Assembly (NCBI RefSeq): GCF_004403065.1
Contig: NZ_SOHA01000041.1
Location: forward strand, 124,001-188,000
Origin: Cryobacterium cryoconiti
GTDB lineage: Bacteria; Actinomycetota; Actinomycetes; Actinomycetales; Microbacteriaceae
Length of the DNA: 64,000 bases
Direction: 5' to 3'
The notes under the pieces were generated by a model that was not told the origin of the DNA, did no database searches, and saw only the letters and a program-made list of their open reading frames with translations. The position numbers and the translations under genes are program-made. The first letter of the stretch is position 1; the number at the start of each line of letters is the position of its first letter. Below are positions 60,537 to 64,000 of the stretch, in pieces.

Positions 60537-63242
60537 GTGGGAACCGACGCACCGCGCAGCAAACGCCACCGCCGGGTGGGGCCGGCTCTGATCGCGGTCG
60601 CCGTGGTCGTGACCCTGACCCTGGCAGGCATCGGAACCGGAATCTGGACCGTGACCCGCTCCTTCCCCCAGTTCGCGGGTGAGGCACGGCTGCCCGGCCT
60701 GGGCGCCGAGGTCACGGTGTACCGGGACGAGGCGGGCATCCCCCAGATCGTGGCCGACACCGCCGGCGACCTGTTCCGTGCCGAGGGTTACGTGCACGCC
60801 CAGGACCGGTTCTGGGAGATGGATTTCCGGCGGCACGTGACGAGCGGGCGGCTGGCCGAACTCTTCGGGGAGAGCCAGGTGGCCACCGACACCTTCATCC
60901 GCACGCTGGGCTGGCGGGCCGTAGCCGAGCAGGAGGTCGCGTTGCTCGACCCGGTCACCGCCGGCTACTACCAGGCCTATGCGGACGGCGTGAACGCGTA
61001 TCTGGCCACGCACACAGGCCCTGACCTCTCCCTCGAATACGTGGCCCTGGGACTGCAGAACCCCGGCTATACGCCCGAGCCGTGGACTCCGGCCGACTCC
61101 GTGGCCTGGCTCAAGGCGATGGCCTGGGACCTGCGCTCGAACCTTGACGACGAGATCGACCGGGCACTGCTCTCGGGCAGTTACAGTCCCGCGGAAATCG
61201 AGCTGCTGCATCCGTCGTACCCGTTCGCCGCCCACCCGACCATCGTCGACGGGGCCCCGGCCCCGGCCGCCGAGGCCGAGGCCGCACCCGAGGAGACGCA
61301 GCCGGAGACGGCATCCGCCCTCACCGGGCTCGCGGGCACGCCCGCCCAGCCGGCCCTGGCCTCCTCGCTCACGGGGCTGCGAGCCGCACTCGCCGGCGTG
61401 CCCGAGCTTCTCGGCCCGGCCGGTGGGGAAATCGGCTCCAACTCCTGGGTGGTCGCCGGCGAGCACACCGACACCGGTGCGCCGATCCTCGCCAACGATC
61501 CGCACCTCGGCGCGGTGATGCCGTCGGTCTGGTACCAGGTGGGGCTGCGCTGCCGCACCGTGAGCGCGGACTGCCCGTTCGATCTGGCCGGGTACGGCTT
61601 CTCCGGCCTGCCCGGAATCATCATCGGCCACAATGCGAAGATCGCGTGGGGATTCACCAACCTCGGGCCGGATGTCGCAGACCTCTACCTGGAGAAGGTC
61701 ACCGGGGACACGTATGAGTATGACGGGGCGCAGAAGCCCCTGCAGCTGCGCAGCGAGACGATCAGGGTCGCCGGCGGGGACCCGGTGCGGATCGAGATCC
61801 GGGCCACCGAACACGGTCCGATCGTGAGCGGGCTGGGCGGCACCGTCTTCCCGGCGATCGCGAACGAGTACCCGTCGGCGATCGACCTGCCGGCGGCGGA
61901 CGCGCCGGCAGCCGGTGACGCGACGGATGCCGCGGCCGACGCGGGTGCCAGCGGCGCCGCCGCCGAACCCACCGTCTACGCGCTCTCGCTACAGTGGACG
62001 GCCCTGACGCCGGGGCGCACGGCATCCGCCGTCTTCGCGCTCGGAGCGGCGACCGACTGGGCGAGCTTCCGTCAGGCGGCCGAGCTGTTCGATGTGCCGT
62101 CGCAGAACCTCGTCTACGCCGATGTGGACGGCAACATCGGCTACCAGGCGCCGGGGCTGATCCCGATCCGCCGGGCGGGCGACGGCACCGTGCCGGTTCC
62201 CGGCTGGACGAGCGCGTACGGCTGGGACGGCTTCATCCCGTTCGATGCGCTGCCGCAGATTTTCAACCCGCCCCGCGGCTTCATCGTGACGGCGAACAAT
62301 TCCCCGGTCGGCCCGGACTACCCCTACCTGATCACCAAGGACTGGGATCTCGGCTACCGGGCGGCGGAGATCACCCGGCGGCTGCAGGCCCGCATCGACT
62401 CCGGAACCCCCGTGACGACCGCGATGATGAGCGAGATCCAGGGTGACACCTACAACCCGCTGGCGGCGGCGCTGGTGCCCGTGCTGCAGGACATCGAGAC
62501 GACCGGCGCGACCCGGGACGCGCTCGCCCTGTTCGACGGCTGGGACTACCACCTCGACGCCGGCAGCGCCGCCGCCGCGTACTTCAACATCGTCTGGCGC
62601 AACCTGCTCTCGGTCATGTTCGACCAAAAACTCCCGGAGGGCACCGCGTTCACCGGTGGTGACCGTTCCTTCGCCGTTGTGATCGCCCTGCTCGACACCC
62701 CCGAGTCACCGTGGTGGGACAACGACCGGCTCGGCTCCGGCGGCCGCGACAGCATGCTTGAACGTGTGCTCGTCCGGGCCGCGGCCGAGGGCGAGAAGCT
62801 GATGGGTGCGGATGTCGCCGGCTGGGAATGGGGCCGGATCCACACGCTCGAGGTGACGCACTCCAGCTTCGGGGAGTCGGGGATCGCCCCGCTGGAGTGG
62901 CTCTTCAACCGGGGACCGTATGAGGTCGCGGGCGGCTCCAGCGTGATCGACGCCGTCGGCTGGGATGCGACCATCGGCTACACCGTGGACTGGGTGCCGT
63001 CGATGCGGCAGGTGGTGAGCCTGGCCGACTGGGACGACTCGACCTGGCTGAACCTGACCGGAAGCTCGGGACACGCATTCCACCCGAACTACGACGACCA
63101 GACCGTGCTCTGGCAGGAGCACCGCACCCGGCCGTGGCTCTTCTCACTGGCAGCCGTGAAGCAGGCCGCCACCCACACGCTGCTGCTCACCCCGGACGTG
63201 ACGGGGCCGGACCGCGAACACGGCCCGGCCGTCAATCGCTAG
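60537..63242 (+). CDS. Penicillin acylase family Ntn-hydrolase
   Basis: 901 residues. One membrane segment at about 16-38 anchors or exports it. The alpha chain ends near IG, and the beta-chain nucleophile is Ser301 in GSNSWVV, followed by ANDPHLG; autocleavage before Ser301 is expected. Further family blocks are [11 protein letters not shown] and TANNSP. Two insertions rich in Ala (about 240-262 and 455-475) look disordered. GTG at 60537 has AAGGAG four bases upstream. It cleaves an amide, possibly an acyl-homoserine lactone or beta-lactam; substrate unknown. Its stop overlaps the convergent citrate synthase stop by four bases. Confidence 0.85.
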   Translation: MGTDAPRSKRHRRVGPALIAVAVVVTLTLAGIGTGIWTVTRSFPQFAGEARLPGLGAEVTVYRDEAGIPQIVADTAGDLFRAEGYVHAQDRFWEMDFRRHVTSGRLAELFGESQVATDTFIRTLGWRAVAEQEVALLDPVTAGYYQAYADGVNAYLATHTGPDLSLEYVALGLQNPGYTPEPWTPADSVAWLKAMAWDLRSNLDDEIDRALLSGSYSPAEIELLHPSYPFAAHPTIVDGAPAPAAEAEAAPEETQPETASALTGLAGTPAQPALASSLTGLRAALAGVPELLGPAGGEIGSNSWVVAGEHTDTGAPILANDPHLGAVMPSVWYQVGLRCRTVSADCPFDLAGYGFSGLPGIIIGHNAKIAWGFTNLGPDVADLYLEKVTGDTYEYDGAQKPLQLRSETIRVAGGDPVRIEIRATEHGPIVSGLGGTVFPAIANEYPSAIDLPAADAPAAGDATDAAADAGASGAAAEPTVYALSLQWTALTPGRTASAVFALGAATDWASFRQAAELFDVPSQNLVYADVDGNIGYQAPGLIPIRRAGDGTVPVPGWTSAYGWDGFIPFDALPQIFNPPRGFIVTANNSPVGPDYPYLITKDWDLGYRAAEITRRLQARIDSGTPVTTAMMSEIQGDTYNPLAAALVPVLQDIETTGATRDALALFDGWDYHLDAGSAAAAYFNIVWRNLLSVMFDQKLPEGTAFTGGDRSFAVVIALLDTPESPWWDNDRLGSGGRDSMLERVLVRAAAEGEKLMGADVAGWEWGRIHTLEVTHSSFGESGIAPLEWLFNRGPYEVAGGSSVIDAVGWDATIGYTVDWVPSMRQVVSLADWDDSTWLNLTGSSGHAFHPNYDDQTVLWQEHRTRPWLFSLAAVKQAATHTLLLTPDVTGPDREHGPAVNR

Positions 63243-64000
63243 CGGCGCGGGAAGTCGCGCGCCGGCTCACCGATGTACAACTGCTGGGGGCGACCGATCT
63301 TGGTCGTCGGGTCCTCGTTCATCTCGCGCCAGTGCGCCACCCAGCCGGGCAGACGGCCGATCGCGAAGAGCACCGTGAACATGCTGGTCGGGAAGCCCAT
63401 CGCCTTGTAGATCACGCCGGTGTAGAAGTCCACGTTCGGGTAGAGCTTGCGCTCCTTGAAGTAGTCGTCGTTGAGCGCGATGTGCTCGAGTTCCTTGGCG
63501 ATGTCGAGCAGGTCGTCCTTGACGCCCAGGGCGGCGAGCACCTCGTCGGCGCTCTCCTTGACCAGGGTGGCCCGGGGGTCGTAGTTCTTGTACACCCGGT
63601 GGCCGAAGCCCATCAGGCGCACGCCCTGCTCCTTGTTCTTGACCCGTTCGACGAACTTCTCCACGCCTTCGCCGGATGCCTTGATCTCACCGAGCATCTT
63701 GAGCACGGCTTCGTTCGCGCCACCGTGCAGCGGACCGGACAGCGCGTTGATGCCCGCGGACACCGACGCGAACAGGTTCGCCTCGGTGGATCCGACCAGG
63801 CGCACGGTCGAGGTCGACGCGTTCTGCTCGTGGTCTTCGTGCAGCATCAGCAGGCGTTCGAGGGCCTTGCTGACAACGGGGTTCACCTCGTAGGGCTCGG
63901 CGAGGGTGCCGAAGATGAGGCGCAGGAAGTTGTCCACGTAACCGAGCGAGTTGTCGGGGTACAGGAACGCCTGACCGATGCTCTTCTTGTAGGCGTACGC
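63239..64000 (-). CDS. gltA: Citrate synthase, C-terminal part
   Basis: The gene continues past the right edge; 253 codons are visible. Active-site histidines are in [12 protein letters not shown] and GFGHRVYK, the catalytic Asp in PNVDFYTG, and [15 protein letters not shown] is the type II family block. It condenses oxaloacetate and acetyl-CoA at the head of the TCA cycle. The start and N-terminal domain are outside the window. Confidence 0.93.
   Translation of the reverse strand, partial: AYAYKKSIGQAFLYPDNSLGYVDNFLRLIFGTLAEPYEVNPVVSKALERLLMLHEDHEQNASTSTVRLVGSTEANLFASVSAGINALSGPLHGGANEAVLKMLGEIKASGEGVEKFVERVKNKEQGVRLMGFGHRVYKNYDPRATLVKESADEVLAALGVKDDLLDIAKELEHIALNDDYFKERKLYPNVDFYTGVIYKAMGFPTSMFTVLFAIGRLPGWVAHWREMNEDPTTKIGRPQQLYIGEPARDFPRR

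Overview
The window is a stretch of high-GC actinobacterial chromosome. Codon use, frequent GTG starts, the over-used CGGATGC word, and a gene order matching two conserved Mycobacterium blocks (recalled from memory) all point to Actinobacteria, most likely Microbacteriaceae (Cryobacterium/Leifsonia-like). I see no rRNA, tRNA, CRISPR array, prophage or classical insertion sequence. Most of the sequence is chromosomal housekeeping and transport genes packed tightly on both strands.

Layout. 0-5.5 kb: a catabolic cluster with a divergent amino-acid/ethanolamine permease fragment, a glutamine-synthetase-like ligase, a PuuD-like hydrolase, an aldehyde dehydrogenase, an SDR and a FadR-type GntR regulator. 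It looks like a gamma-glutamylated amine (ethanolamine or polyamine) degradation route. 5.5-14.3 kb: nucleobase permeases of two NCS2 branches around a carboxylesterase, a PitA phosphate transporter with a coupled small membrane protein, a NUDIX hydrolase, mycoredoxin and phosphofructokinase. 14.4-24.2 kb: a SNF2 helicase, a DUF2207 membrane protein, a CopA-type copper ATPase with a divergent CsoR-family regulator and its palindromic operator, an SGNH-like protein lacking the usual serine, and an SDR-DUF2867 protein.

24.3-40.4 kb matches the mycobacterial uvrD2-nudC-adnB-adnA-TB9.4-rhlE neighbourhood: an orphan ThiF/TOMM-cyclodehydratase-like protein, a P-loop kinase, an SGNH hydrolase, UvrD2, NudC, a kinase-fold protein that has lost its catalytic residues, the AdnAB break-resection helicase-nuclease, DUF3107, a ferritin-like protein and a DEAD-box helicase. 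40.6-46.4 kb: a PTS EIIBCA permease, a PHP phosphoesterase, a membrane-anchored EEP-family protein and aminopeptidase P. 46.4-60.5 kb matches the mycobacterial dapD-dapE to tatB to mrp to Rv1234 neighbourhood: an MgtE-N/CBS protein, DUF1003, Mrp, succinate-semialdehyde dehydrogenase, PPK2, IclR, TatB, an O-methyltransferase, DUF3117, a PIG-V-like mannosyltransferase, dapE and dapD. It is interrupted by a DUF222-HNH endonuclease gene of the 13E12 type lying between two oppositely oriented tandem-repeat arrays. The right end holds a penicillin-acylase-family enzyme and part of citrate synthase.

Cross-cutting signals. At least fifteen genes have a TANNNT hexamer exactly six bases before the start codon, the signature of leaderless transcripts, and the divergent dapD/dapE pair uses overlapping -10 boxes. 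Two nearly identical 58-60 bp hairpins (10.57 and 44.77 kb) and a third unrelated long hairpin (46.40 kb) sit at gene ends. Several convergent genes overlap, one pair by 184 bp through a hexanucleotide repeat coding Ser on one strand and Asp/Glu on the other. The strongest candidates for something undescribed are the HNH gene with its flanking repeat arrays, the 184-bp antiparallel overlap, the pentapeptide VNTR in AdnA, and the dispersed long hairpins.
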